Below, piece by piece: positions 25,243-33,861 of a DNA stretch of 64,000 nucleotides. The stretch comes from Chryseobacterium sp. JJR-5R (GTDB taxonomy: Bacteria > Bacteroidota > Bacteroidia > Flavobacteriales > Weeksellaceae): positions 3,410,001 through 3,474,000 of the forward strand of contig NZ_CP139137.1 in assembly GCF_034047335.1 (NCBI RefSeq), read 5' to 3'. Position numbers and translations under genes: made by a program. How positions within the stretch are numbered: position 1 is the stretch's first letter; every line of letters starts with the position of its first letter. A model generated the notes under the pieces. The model was given only the letters and a program-made list of their open reading frames with translations. It was not told where the DNA came from and searched no databases.

Positions 25243-26007
25243 ATGAACTTAAAATTATATAAACCTCTTTGTATTTTTGACTTAGAAACCACAGGAACGA
25301 ATATCGGGAAAGACCGGATCGTAGAAATCTGTATCTTAAAGGTGAATCCCGATGCTTCCCGCGAAAGCAAAACATGGAAAGTCAATCCTGAAATGCCGAT
25401 CCCGAAAGAAAGCAGCGAGATCCACGGAATTTATGATGAAGACGTAAAAGATGCGCCTACTTTCCGGGAAATTGCTTCAAAAGTTTTGGAAATGATCACC
25501 GGTGCAGATTTAGGAGGTTATAACTCCAACCGGTTTGACGTCCCGCTACTGGCCGAAGAACTGCTGCGTGCTGACTATGATTTTGATTTGAGCAAATTCA
25601 AATTGGTAGACGCACAGACGATTTTCTTTAAGAAAGAGCCGAGAAACTTAGGCGCTGCCTATCAGTTTTATTGTGGAAAAGCCTTGGAAAATGCCCATTC
25701 TGCAGAGGCTGACGTGATGGCGACCTTTGAAGTTCTGGATGCCCAGGTTGGAAAATATGATGATGTTCCAAAAGAAATTACAGATCTGAGCGAATTTTCA
25801 ACCCAGAATAAATTTGCAGACCTGGCAGGCATGATTCATTTCAATGAAAAAAATGAAGAAATTTTTGCGTTCGGGAAGTACAAAGGCCAGAGTGTGAAAT
25901 CCGTTTTCAAAAAAGATATCGGCTATTACGGATGGCTTCAGAACGCCGATTTTCCTTTATATACCAAGAAAGTGTTTACAAAAATCCAGTTATCCAGTAA
26001 ATTTTAG
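25243..26007 (+). CDS. DnaQ-like 3'-5' exonuclease
   Basis: A 254-residue exonuclease of the DEDDh type (DNA polymerase III epsilon-like). ExoI motif FDLETTG holds Asp13 and Glu15; ExoII is NSNRFDVPLLAEEL with its Asp; ExoIII is AHSAEADVMATFEVL with His and Asp. A C-terminal part with FAFGKYKGQSVKSVF and YYGWLQNADFP resembles the small domain found in Bacteroidetes homologues that ends in a putative nucleic-acid-binding segment. It may proofread, repair or process RNA; it is not fused to a polymerase. Its stop is two bases before the DUF2007 gene, forming an operon. Confidence 0.9.
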   Translation: MNLKLYKPLCIFDLETTGTNIGKDRIVEICILKVNPDASRESKTWKVNPEMPIPKESSEIHGIYDEDVKDAPTFREIASKVLEMITGADLGGYNSNRFDVPLLAEELLRADYDFDLSKFKLVDAQTIFFKKEPRNLGAAYQFYCGKALENAHSAEADVMATFEVLDAQVGKYDDVPKEITDLSEFSTQNKFADLAGMIHFNEKNEEIFAFGKYKGQSVKSVFKKDIGYYGWLQNADFPLYTKKVFTKIQLSSKF

Positions 26008-26009
26008 AG

Positions 26010-26408
26010 ATGAGCGAGCTTGTTAAATTCAGATTTTACGAAACGGCCCTTCAGGCGAACAGGGACAAACAGATCCTGGCTGAAAGCGGCATCAACAGCT
26101 TCATTGCGAATGAACAGCTGATCCAGTCGGACTGGCTGCTTTCCCAAGCCGTGGGCGGCATTCAGCTTCAGGTTTTTGAAGATGACCTTGAAAAAGCGCA
26201 GCAGGTATTACAGGATTATAAGGAAAACGAAGAATTTCCGCTGGAAGTAGAGCATACGATCGGGGATCCGGCATTTGATTTTGTATGTCCGAAATGCGGC
26301 TCCAACCATATCTACAGAGACGACAGCGCCACGAGCTTCTTCGGGATTTCGATTTTAACGAGCCATAAGTTTGTCTGCTATTACTGTGGAAACGGGTTTG
26401 AACATTAG
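26010..26408 (+). CDS. DUF2007 protein with C-terminal zinc ribbon
   Basis: A 132-residue soluble protein. The N-terminal half (KFRFYETALQANRDKQILAE, then SGINSFIANEQL and QVFEDDLEKAQQVLQDY) is the DUF2007 signal-transducer-like fold, which resembles a PII/ACT-type unit. The C-terminal half holds a zinc ribbon: CPKCGSNHIY and CYYCGNGFEH. The role is unknown. It follows the exonuclease after two bases and so is surely co-expressed with it. Confidence 0.88.
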   Translation: MSELVKFRFYETALQANRDKQILAESGINSFIANEQLIQSDWLLSQAVGGIQLQVFEDDLEKAQQVLQDYKENEEFPLEVEHTIGDPAFDFVCPKCGSNHIYRDDSATSFFGISILTSHKFVCYYCGNGFEH

Positions 26409-26480
26409 ATAAAATGAGGAGAAATGCTTTGGCAGGCTAAGTATGACATTTCTGACACTTGCAGTTAAAGGTTTTCATCC

Positions 26481-26561
26481 TGTTTGTCATACCTGAGGAA
26501 TCTGAGCAAAGTTCCAGAGAGTGATCCGAAATTCATGCCCGGATTCTGCGGAATGACAGAA
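26481..26561. repeat. Degenerate TGTCAT inverted-repeat element
   Basis: TTTGTCATACCTGAGGAATCTGAG at one end and GGATTCTGCGGAATGACAGA at the other are imperfect inverted arms bounded by TGTCAT and ATGACA. This pattern recalls common intergenic repeats of Chryseobacterium genomes; that resemblance is from memory. Confidence 0.45.
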
Positions 26562-26603
26562 ATGGCAGTTATTTTGAGACGTTGAAAAAAATTAATACAG
26601 CCT

Positions 26604-26680
26604 TAGCCCCGATTGCAGCGGCATCCTTTTGTGCAGCGCCGCGGAACAAAAGATACAGCGGAAAGCGGGAAACAGCTCCT
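26604..26680 (+). repeat. Structured intergenic repeat, copy 2
   Basis: Starts TAGCCCCGATTGCAGCGGC, then a hairpin with arms CTTTTGT and ACAAAAG, then GATACAGCGGAAAGCGGGAA and ACAGCTCC. Block order and the outer sequences match copy 1 at 239-320 on the other strand, while the hairpin loops differ. Confidence 0.6.
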
Positions 26681-26721
26681 GAAAAAATTAAGCAATAAAC
26701 AGTAAGTAATAAAATAACATT

Positions 26722-27327
26722 ATGAAAATAATCTGTATCGGAAGAAATTACGGTGAACACGCCAAAGAATTAGGAAACGAGATCCCTGACAAACCGGTCA
26801 TTTTCATGAAGCCGGACACGGCGGTCCTGAAAGGCAACGATTTTTATATTCCGGAATTTTCGGATGATGTTCATTATGAACTGGAAGTGGTTGTGAAGAT
26901 TTCGAAAGGGGGAAAATACATCCTGAAAGAGTCTGCCCACAAACATTATGAAGAAGTCGGTCTGGGAATTGACTTTACGGCACGCGACCTTCAGAGCGAC
27001 CTGAAATCCAAAGGCCTTCCGTGGGAACTCGCCAAAGGTTTTGACGGCTCTGCAGTAGTAGGCAATTTCTTTAAAAAAGGGGATTACAGCCTTGAATCCC
27101 TGAATTTCAGCCTGCTGAAAAACAAAGAAAAAGTACAGGACGGAAATACAAAAGATATGATATTTACCGTTGACGATATTATCGCATTTGTGTCCCAGTA
27201 CTTTACTTTAAGGGTAGGCGACCTGATTTTTACAGGAACCCCGAAAGGAGTCGGAAAAGTTGAGGAAAATGACATTCTTGAAGCTTATCTGGAAGACCAA
27301 AAAATTCTTGATATCCGGATATTGTAA
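26722..27327 (+). CDS. Fumarylacetoacetate hydrolase-family protein
   Basis: A 201-residue FAH-domain protein, opening KIICIGRNYGEHAKELG. Metal-binding acids are seen in VHYELEVVVKISK (Glu pair) and in GLGIDFTARDLQSDLKSKG; the WELAKGFDGSAVVG and LIFTGTPKGVG blocks are typical of the small FAH-like acylpyruvases and oxaloacetate decarboxylases (YcgM/FAHD1 type). A cytoplasmic hydrolase or decarboxylase of a small beta-keto acid is likely; the exact substrate is not decidable. The universal stress gene begins 58 bases downstream. Confidence 0.9.
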   Translation: MKIICIGRNYGEHAKELGNEIPDKPVIFMKPDTAVLKGNDFYIPEFSDDVHYELEVVVKISKGGKYILKESAHKHYEEVGLGIDFTARDLQSDLKSKGLPWELAKGFDGSAVVGNFFKKGDYSLESLNFSLLKNKEKVQDGNTKDMIFTVDDIIAFVSQYFTLRVGDLIFTGTPKGVGKVEENDILEAYLEDQKILDIRIL

Positions 27328-27385
27328 GGAATTCATCATCTGTTCTGGCATAATTTTCTTATCTTTAGTACACAAATTAAAGGTC

Positions 27386-27829
27386 ATGGTAAATATTGTA
27401 TTACCCGTAGATTTTGGGGACAGAACAGAAGAGCTTGTCAATGGAGCGGTAAAATTTGCAAAACAGGTGAACGGAAGGATTTTTCTGATTCATGTTGCGC
27501 CTTCGGACATCGGTTTTGCCATCGGTGATATGGGATTCCAGTATTTCCCTGAGGTGGAAGAGAATGAAATCCGGGAAGAACTGGTACAGCTGAATGTGAT
27601 ACAGCAGAGAATCCTGGCTGATGGTGTGGATTGTGAGCATCTTCTGAAACAGGGCATTGCAAAAGACATTATCCTTGAATATGCCCAGACGAAGAATGCG
27701 GACTTCATTGTAATGGGCTCCCACGGAAGAAGCGGGATCTACGATGTATTTGTAGGAAGCCTTACCAAAGGGATTACCAGGGATTCTGATATCCCGGTCC
27801 TGGTGCTTCCGATACACGATCATAAATAA
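27386..27829 (+). CDS. Universal stress protein family protein
   Basis: A 147-residue UspA-domain protein: MVNIVLPVDFGDRTEELVNG at the N-terminus with the ATP-contacting Asp, and the C-terminal nucleotide loop IVMGSHGRSG with FVGSLTKGITRDSDIPVLVLP. The G-x2-G-x9-G-(S/T) motif suggests an ATP-binding Usp. The reading frame is open further upstream into the FAH gene, but homology begins at the ATG at 27386. A strong bidirectional terminator follows. Confidence 0.92.
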   Translation: MVNIVLPVDFGDRTEELVNGAVKFAKQVNGRIFLIHVAPSDIGFAIGDMGFQYFPEVEENEIREELVQLNVIQQRILADGVDCEHLLKQGIAKDIILEYAQTKNADFIVMGSHGRSGIYDVFVGSLTKGITRDSDIPVLVLPIHDHK

Positions 27830-27853
27830 ATCAAACTGATTATAACCCCATTA

Positions 27854-27890
27854 AAAAAGCCGGACAAATAAATTATCTGACCGGCTTTTT
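27854..27890. terminator. Bidirectional terminator
   Basis: AAAAAGCCGG and CCGGCTTTTT pair across a longer imperfect stem-loop. It serves the universal stress gene on the plus strand and the small DUF6341 gene on the minus strand. Confidence 0.85.
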
Positions 27891-27907
27891 ACTATATAAC
27901 CAATTAA

Positions 27908-28141
27908 TTAACCTTCTTTTTTATAGATATTCGGATCGTAGTAAGGATTCTTACCCTCCGTTGGAGAATAATAGTCTTTATCTTTATCTCCACCTAAGGT
28001 AGCTACCAGAACGTAGCACCAGTACGTAAATAATACGCAGCAAACAATAAACAGAATCCAGTTTAGCACATTACCGAAAGTATCAAAGAAACCGAAAGAC
28101 CATTTGAAAACTTTGCTCAAGAATAGAAAGAAAGACGTCAT
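27908..28141 (-). CDS. DUF6341-type small membrane protein
   Basis: A 77-residue protein with one long hydrophobic helix (VLNWILFIVCCVLFTYWCYVL is just over the stretch; residues about 25-47) and a soluble tail with GGDKDKDYYSPTEGKNPYYD. I recognise it as the small DUF6341 protein that neighbours DUF6427 genes in Flavobacteriia, as it does here, divergently. Its role is unknown, and physical association with the DUF6427 membrane protein is conceivable. Confidence 0.7.
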   Translation of the reverse strand: MTSFFLFLSKVFKWSFGFFDTFGNVLNWILFIVCCVLFTYWCYVLVATLGGDKDKDYYSPTEGKNPYYDPNIYKKEG

Positions 28142-28183
28142 TATTTTCCTTTTTTAAATTAACTTTGTACAAATTTATAAAAA

Positions 28184-29089
28184 ATGTTTAGATTACTTTC
28201 AAAAGAAAGCAATATTTTTTCAATCCCGGTCTATATTGGTTTTCTTCTGTTAATAGTAATATCTTTTAACTTTCTGAATTTCAACACTTATGAAGCAGTA
28301 ATCGCAGGCATTACTTTTCTGGGCATTGCTTTGGGGTATTTCTGTTTTCACAGCATTGCGCTGAATTACCAGACCCATCTGCCTCTATTTCTGTATACAT
28401 TTTTTATTTTCGGGCTTTATCCCGGTAAAATAGATGTTGGGCTTGCCGTTGCCCTGCTTACGAATTCTTTTCTTTTGCTGCTTCTGACCAGTACCAATGA
28501 GGACATCCGCAAGAAGTCTTACGTTCTGGTAGGATCTATTGTAGCCCTTAATTTTATTTTTCTGCCTACAACATGGCCGATGGCGGTTTTCGTGATGATC
28601 CACGTGGTGGCTACTTCGGAAAGGATCGGGCTGAATATTTTCAGGTTCTTTCTGGGGATTATCTTAATTGCCTTCAGTTATTTTTCTGTCATGTTCTTTA
28701 TAAATTTCACTTCCTGGAACCAGGATTATTTCCCCTTCGGAAAGATAAAAATGGTGACAGACTATGAAGAACTGATCCCTTTGGCCCTGATTGCCTGTAT
28801 GCTGGTGTATGCGGTATACGACCATTTTAAGAATTACAATAAAAAGAGCCCGGTCAGCAGGTACAAATATACCTTCCTGCTGGTTTTCTCTATAGCACAG
28901 CTTATTACGATTATTCTTTACATGAATAAAAGTTATGAATATTTACTGCTTCTTGCCTTTCCTTCCACGATTATCATCAGCAGAATGCTGAAGTTTTTAC
29001 CCAGATACTGGATGCAGGAAGTAAGCTTATGGGTAATTATTTTCAGCTTAATCGGTTTTAAGGCCGGAACTTATTTTGATTTATTTTAA
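28184..29089 (+). CDS. DUF6427 polytopic membrane protein
   Basis: A 301-residue inner-membrane protein with about ten hydrophobic helices, opening MFRLLSKESNIFSIPVYIG, typical for DUF6427. A TAACTTTG element at 28160-28167 gives a short leader of about ten bases. The function is unknown. The next gene (DUF3109) starts five bases after its stop, so they form an operon. Gene order DUF6341 / DUF6427 / DUF3109 is one I associate with Flavobacteriia. Confidence 0.8.
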   Translation: MFRLLSKESNIFSIPVYIGFLLLIVISFNFLNFNTYEAVIAGITFLGIALGYFCFHSIALNYQTHLPLFLYTFFIFGLYPGKIDVGLAVALLTNSFLLLLLTSTNEDIRKKSYVLVGSIVALNFIFLPTTWPMAVFVMIHVVATSERIGLNIFRFFLGIILIAFSYFSVMFFINFTSWNQDYFPFGKIKMVTDYEELIPLALIACMLVYAVYDHFKNYNKKSPVSRYKYTFLLVFSIAQLITIILYMNKSYEYLLLLAFPSTIIISRMLKFLPRYWMQEVSLWVIIFSLIGFKAGTYFDLF

Positions 29090-29094
29090 AGATT

Positions 29095-29679
29095 ATGATT
29101 CAGATAGACGATAAATTGATCTCCGAAGATATTTTTTCTGAAGAGTTTGTATGTAACCTTACGAAATGTAAAGGCGCGTGCTGCGTAGAGGGAGATGTAG
29201 GTGCTCCGCTTGACAAGGATGAATTGGTGATTTTAGATCATATTTTTGATAAAGTAAAACCTTATCTTACCCAGGACGGCATCAAAGCACTGGAGGAACA
29301 GGGAACCTGGACCACTGACCCGATGGACGGAATGTATGTAACGCCTATGGTGGAAGATGCGGAGTGCGCATACGTAACCTTCGACGAAAGGGGAATTACC
29401 AAATGCGGCATCGAGAAAGCTTACGAAGACGGGGCCATAGACTGGCAGAAACCCATTTCCTGCCATTTATACCCGATCCGGGTGACGGAATACTCTTCTT
29501 TTACCGCACTGAACTACCACGAGTGGAGCGTCTGTAGTGATGCATGCACCTTGGGAAGGGAATTGCAGGTTCCGGTTTATAAATTCCTGAAAACCCCTCT
29601 GATCCGCAAGTACGGTGTAGATTTTTATGATGTAATGTGTGAAGCGGCTGAAGAATGGAAGCAAGAGTACGGTTCATAA
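29095..29679 (+). CDS. DUF3109 cysteine-rich protein
   Basis: A 194-residue soluble protein of the DUF3109 family with several cysteine pairs: CNLTKCKGACC at about 22-32, then single Cys in DAECAYV and TKCGIEK, ISCHLYPIRV, and CSDACTLG. The pattern resembles YkgJ-type Fe-S or zinc-cluster proteins. The function is unknown. It lies in an operon with DUF6427. Confidence 0.85.
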   Translation: MIQIDDKLISEDIFSEEFVCNLTKCKGACCVEGDVGAPLDKDELVILDHIFDKVKPYLTQDGIKALEEQGTWTTDPMDGMYVTPMVEDAECAYVTFDERGITKCGIEKAYEDGAIDWQKPISCHLYPIRVTEYSSFTALNYHEWSVCSDACTLGRELQVPVYKFLKTPLIRKYGVDFYDVMCEAAEEWKQEYGS

Positions 29680-29837
29680 ATTAACCTGTTTTACATACTG
29701 GATCATAATATGATTATTAATCCTTACGTTTTTAAAATGCCTGTTTCATCTATTACAGATGCAGGTTAATGTCATATAACGATGATGATACAGAAAAAGC
29801 CTTTTCTTCAGTATCATGTGATTTGAAATAAAATAAT

Positions 29838-29870
29838 AAATCCGCCCCGTAAAATTTACGGGGCGGATTT
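29838..29870. terminator. Bidirectional terminator
   Basis: AAATCCGCCCCGTAAA and TTTACGGGGCGGATTT form a 16-base perfect stem with T-rich flanks, ending the M16 peptidase transcript on the minus strand. Confidence 0.9.
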
Positions 29871-29888
29871 TATCAATTGAAAAGCCGC

Positions 29889-32753
29889 TTAATTTGCAGC
29901 TCCTGTTGTTACGGTAACGGCTCCCGTTTTTTCAGGATCTTCTTTTTTGGCATTCTCCCATCCGTCTTCCGGCATCAGGGTTGCTACGATCCTTCCTTTG
30001 GTCAGGTATTTTTTACCGACATCCTGAAGGTCCTTCACCGTTAAAGCTTTTACCTTTTCTTCATGGTTCAGGATTTCATATTTATCGCTTCCGTCCATCT
30101 GGTTTTTCGTCAGGGCATTCATCCAGAACATATTGTCTTTCATGCTTGTTTTAAGATCATTGTATTCTCCTTCTTTATATTTGTCGAGATCCTTTTGTTC
30201 CGGGCCTTTGTCTACCAGCTTCTGGAGTTCGGCCATAGCGCTTTTGGTCAGTTTTTCAGCATTTTCAGGACCGCAGGGAAAACTGATGCTGAAATTGTAA
30301 TTGCTGTATGGCACTCTGTAGATTCCGCCTCTGGCACCGCCTCCGTAGATTCCGCTTTCCTCTTCTCTCAGCTTTTCAATCACTTTAATAGTGGCTACTT
30401 CGCCTAACGCTTCCAGTGCCAATGCTTCTTTTTCGTTATAAGGAGTTTCCCCGATATAAGAAATGGTCACCATGCTTTTAGGATCTTTTCCTTTTTTATA
30501 AGTCCTGGTAAAATCTCCCGTCATCTGCCGGTAACCGGTATCTCTGAAATTGGCAGGTTTTCCCGATGATGGAAGACTGGCAATATACTGCAGCACTTCA
30601 TTCTTAAAAGCAGGTTCATCAATATTCCCTACGAAATAGAAATGGAAGTTCCCTGCATTGGCAAAACGTTCTTTATAAATACCATATGCTTTTTTATAAT
30701 CTGTATTAGCCCAGTCTTTCTCCATAGGAATGATCCCGATAAACCTCGGGTTCTTCTGGTTCATAAACTTTGCATGCTCGCTGGAAAAGTAAAACTGCGG
30801 GTTAGACAGCAGGTTGTCCAGCATAGCCGACTGCTTGGTTTTATAGGCATTGAATGCATCAGGATTGTAATTTAATCCCGTGAAATAAGCATACATCAGC
30901 TCAAGGGCTGTCCCAAGGTCTTTCTGTGTGGTTCTCCCGGAAATGCCTTCATATAAAGGTCCTACGGAAGGATTTACATTTACCTGTTTCCCGGCCAGGT
31001 AATTGGTGAGTTCGGCTTTTGAGAATCCGTTAACTCCGGCTTCCGTCAGAGCAGGGAAAGCGAACTGGGTTTTATTGTAATCCGTGTCATTGATTAAAGA
31101 GCTTCCGCCCATACTTCTTGCAGAGAAAACAATTTCATCATCCTTGAAATCGGTCTTTTTGAATGTTACTTTTGCGCCGTTGTTCAATGTCCAGGTCGTG
31201 GTTCCCAATTTTGCATCGGTTTCTGTTTTGGCAATTTTCCCTTCAGATTTGAAAGGCTTTACCAGGCTTTTGATGGTTGCTTTTTCCTGATATGGCTTAA
31301 GGTCTGCCATTTTAATGCTCTCAAACGTATTCAGTACCATTGCTTCCGTCGGCATGGCTACATTATCTTTTTTAGGGCCGGTAATCACCACTACCCTGCT
31401 GTCGTCTTTTACAAACTTCTTAATGACTTCATTGGTCTGGGCCAATGTTACGGAAGGCAAGAACTTTTTGGTGTCTTCATATTCCCATGCAATTCCCGGC
31501 ATCGGTTCCTGCTCAAGGAAATTCCTTACATATTCATCTACCAGGATATTGCTTTCCGTTTTGTCCCGGTTGTTGTATGTTCTTTCCATACCGGATAAAA
31601 CCTGAGCTTTTGCCCGGTCTAATTCCGTCTGCGTAAACCCGAATCTTTTGGCTCTTTCCGTTTCTTCCAGAAGAACTTTCAGTGCGTTCAGCTGGTTGCC
31701 TTCTTTTACCATCGCAAACCCCTGAAATCCTTCCTTGCTTCGGGCATAAGTGCCGCCGTGATATACAGAACCGTAGGTAAAAGGAGGATTGGTGGAATTC
31801 ACCAGCTCGCTTAACCGGTTGTTCAGCATGGTGGACGTAAGGCTTTCAATGATGCTCTGGTTGTACTGTTCAACGGTTACATCCGGCTCATAAGCTTCCG
31901 TGTCTTTCATGACAAACTGTACCATTGAACTGGTAGCATCCGGATCGGTTTCAACTGCCACCAGTGTTTCTTTATGGTTCGGCAGATCGAATGCTTTTCT
32001 TTCTTTTGTTTTTGAAGGGTTTTTATACTTGCTGAAATTATCTTTGATTTTCTTTTCAACATCATCCACATTGATATCGCCCACCACTACAAGCGCCATC
32101 AGGTCCGGCCTGTACCAGTCTGTATGGAACTGACGGATCACTTCAGGCTTAAAGTTTTCCAGCACCTCTTTTTTACCAATCGGCAGCCTGTTGGCATACT
32201 GTGATTTATATAATAGTTTCGGAAGATATTTGTCTGACATTCTTTTATCAGCCCCTAATCCCAATCTTAACTCTTCCAGAACAACGCCTCTTTCTTTATT
32301 GATCTGTTCATCCGAAAGCGTTGCATTGAACGCCCAGTCTTCCATCACCTTCAGGCCGGCATCCAGATTTCCCGGTTTATCCAAAGGAACGGGAAGCATA
32401 TACACGGTCTCATCAAAACCCGTATAGGCATTAAGGTGCTGCCCGAACTTTACCCCGATTGACTGCAGGAAGTCTACCAGCTTGTTATCCGGAAAATTTT
32501 TTGTCCCGTTAAAGTTCATGTGTTCCATAAAATGGGCAAGGCCTCTCTGGTTTTCATCCTCCAGGATAGATCCTGCGTTGATGGCCAGCCTGAAATCAAC
32601 CTTTTTTTCAGGAAGCGTGTTTTTTCTGATGTAGTACTTCATCCCGTTCGGAAGCGTACCGATTCTTACAGAAGGATCTGCAGGAATGTTTTGTGCAAAG
32701 CCACTGGCAGACATTAAAACAACTGCTGCCAGTGAAGAAAACATTTTTCTCAT
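29889..32753 (-). CDS. M16-family zinc peptidase, two-domain secreted form
   Basis: A 954-residue protein with a signal peptide (MFSSLAAVVLMSASGFAQ) and two M16 (pitrilysin/PqqL-like) halves. The inverted zinc motif HFMEH is at residues 74-78, with the downstream Glu ligand expected in ERGVVLEELRLG. The second half (from about 500) is the inactive partner domain; it keeps ARGGIYRVPYSNYNFSISF. Such fused M16 proteases act on peptides in the periplasm. It is monocistronic, closed by a strong terminator at 29838-29870. Confidence 0.93.
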   Translation of the reverse strand: MRKMFSSLAAVVLMSASGFAQNIPADPSVRIGTLPNGMKYYIRKNTLPEKKVDFRLAINAGSILEDENQRGLAHFMEHMNFNGTKNFPDNKLVDFLQSIGVKFGQHLNAYTGFDETVYMLPVPLDKPGNLDAGLKVMEDWAFNATLSDEQINKERGVVLEELRLGLGADKRMSDKYLPKLLYKSQYANRLPIGKKEVLENFKPEVIRQFHTDWYRPDLMALVVVGDINVDDVEKKIKDNFSKYKNPSKTKERKAFDLPNHKETLVAVETDPDATSSMVQFVMKDTEAYEPDVTVEQYNQSIIESLTSTMLNNRLSELVNSTNPPFTYGSVYHGGTYARSKEGFQGFAMVKEGNQLNALKVLLEETERAKRFGFTQTELDRAKAQVLSGMERTYNNRDKTESNILVDEYVRNFLEQEPMPGIAWEYEDTKKFLPSVTLAQTNEVIKKFVKDDSRVVVITGPKKDNVAMPTEAMVLNTFESIKMADLKPYQEKATIKSLVKPFKSEGKIAKTETDAKLGTTTWTLNNGAKVTFKKTDFKDDEIVFSARSMGGSSLINDTDYNKTQFAFPALTEAGVNGFSKAELTNYLAGKQVNVNPSVGPLYEGISGRTTQKDLGTALELMYAYFTGLNYNPDAFNAYKTKQSAMLDNLLSNPQFYFSSEHAKFMNQKNPRFIGIIPMEKDWANTDYKKAYGIYKERFANAGNFHFYFVGNIDEPAFKNEVLQYIASLPSSGKPANFRDTGYRQMTGDFTRTYKKGKDPKSMVTISYIGETPYNEKEALALEALGEVATIKVIEKLREEESGIYGGGARGGIYRVPYSNYNFSISFPCGPENAEKLTKSAMAELQKLVDKGPEQKDLDKYKEGEYNDLKTSMKDNMFWMNALTKNQMDGSDKYEILNHEEKVKALTVKDLQDVGKKYLTKGRIVATLMPEDGWENAKKEDPEKTGAVTVTTGAAN

Positions 32754-33054
32754 ATCGTTTTTGATTATTAAGTTTTTAAATTTAAAGGTACTGATTATTC
32801 ACCATTAAAGGACATTTCAAGCAAAAAAAATGACTGAATCTTAACGGTACAGTACGTAAAAATCTAACAAACAGCACAATAGAGATTCAGTTACTGAAGA
32901 ACCCATTCTTTTTCGTTATTTTGTTTTGTGTCCCTTGTGGACAAAATTATCAATTCCCGTTTTATCCGGATTATCTTTTTTAGTTAAACTTAAGTTAAAA
33001 ATGGGCATCAAAAAACCGGGAAAAACCCGGTTATATAATGTTAAATTTAACTGT
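32754..33054. other. Intergenic region
   Basis: This 301-base gap contains a terminator at 33010-33032 that belongs to the gene at 33055-33747. The M16 promoter region has a TACCTTTA element near 32782-32789 on the minus strand. No gene is seen. Confidence 0.5.
33010..33032 (-). terminator. Terminator after the LolA-like gene
   Basis: AACCGGG and CCCGGTT with a 5-base loop, followed by TTTTTT on the minus strand. Confidence 0.85.
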
Positions 33055-33747
33055 TTATTGAAAATCTGCTTCTGTAACCCCTGAATTCATGATCACTTTT
33101 ACGGTTTTGATGGTCACTTTCTGTCCGTTCCCTTCTGCATCAATTTCCTGTGGAAATTTTATACCGTCAACGGTCATATAACTTTTTATTAAGGCACTTC
33201 CTTCTGCTGCAGAAGACTTGTATAATAATCCCGTAGAAGCATCAAAATAGAATTTCCCTTTGTCTGAACTCAGGACATTGTACTCTTTCCCGTCCAATTT
33301 TTCAATGGTTACATTGGTATAATTAGACGGATTATAAGCCAGTGCATCAATCACCATGCTTTTCTTCAATTCTGCAATTTTATCCGCGGGAATTGCATTT
33401 TTGGTTCCCATCTGGTCAAAATAGCCTTTTTCCCCATCAAAAGACTGAACCATTTTCTGGCCCATTACAGATTGTTCGGATTTGAATTTGTTACCCATTT
33501 TTTTAGTCACCATGGTCACCTCAGCAGGCATTCCCGGTACGGTAAGGGTGTTTTCAATAACCGTTGTTTTAACAGCCTGCAGCTTATCCTTTCCTCCTAG
33601 CGCCTTCAGGTAATTATCAATGACTTCTTTAGAAGATAATTTAGATTTTACGGCTTCTGTTTTAGCAGGAGCGGCAGTAGTCTGCTGTGCAGCCATGGGA
33701 GCAGCAAAAAGCACAGCACAGAAAAACGGGATGATGATTTTTTTCAT
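33055..33747 (-). CDS. Secreted protein with LolA/outer-membrane lipoprotein-sorting fold
   Basis: A 230-residue exported protein: signal peptide IIIPFFCAVLFAAPMAAQ, an Ala/Lys-rich linker, then SSKEVIDNYLKALGGKDKLQ, the start of the LolA-like fold seen in many Bacteroidetes proteins, with alternating beta strands such as NKFKSEQSVMGQKMVQSFDG and KFYFDASTGLLYKS. It may carry a lipid or lipoprotein between membranes, but a true LolA role is unproven. It stands next to the M16 gene, and the two have no shared transcript because of the terminator between them. Confidence 0.7.
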   Translation of the reverse strand: MKKIIIPFFCAVLFAAPMAAQQTTAAPAKTEAVKSKLSSKEVIDNYLKALGGKDKLQAVKTTVIENTLTVPGMPAEVTMVTKKMGNKFKSEQSVMGQKMVQSFDGEKGYFDQMGTKNAIPADKIAELKKSMVIDALAYNPSNYTNVTIEKLDGKEYNVLSSDKGKFYFDASTGLLYKSSAAEGSALIKSYMTVDGIKFPQEIDAEGNGQKVTIKTVKVIMNSGVTEADFQ

Positions 33748-33810
33748 ATAGTAAGTTTAGAGCGTAAATATAGGAATATTGAATGATAAACATTTAATGA
33801 TTCACTAATA

Positions 33811-33838
33811 AAAAACCACCGGATGGCCGGTGGTTTTT
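33811..33838 (-). terminator. Terminator of tig
   Basis: ACCACCGG and CCGGTGGT form an 8-base perfect stem with a 4-base loop, with A/T runs on both sides. Confidence 0.9.
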
Positions 33839-33861
33839 CAAATATTTATAATAAAATAAGA

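Larger units (their letters stand above)
26409..26721. other. Intergenic region with two repeat relics
   Basis: This 313-base gap holds a TGTCAT-bounded inverted repeat (26481-26561) and the second copy of the TAGCCC-type structured repeat (26604-26680). I see no gene in it. Confidence 0.6.
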
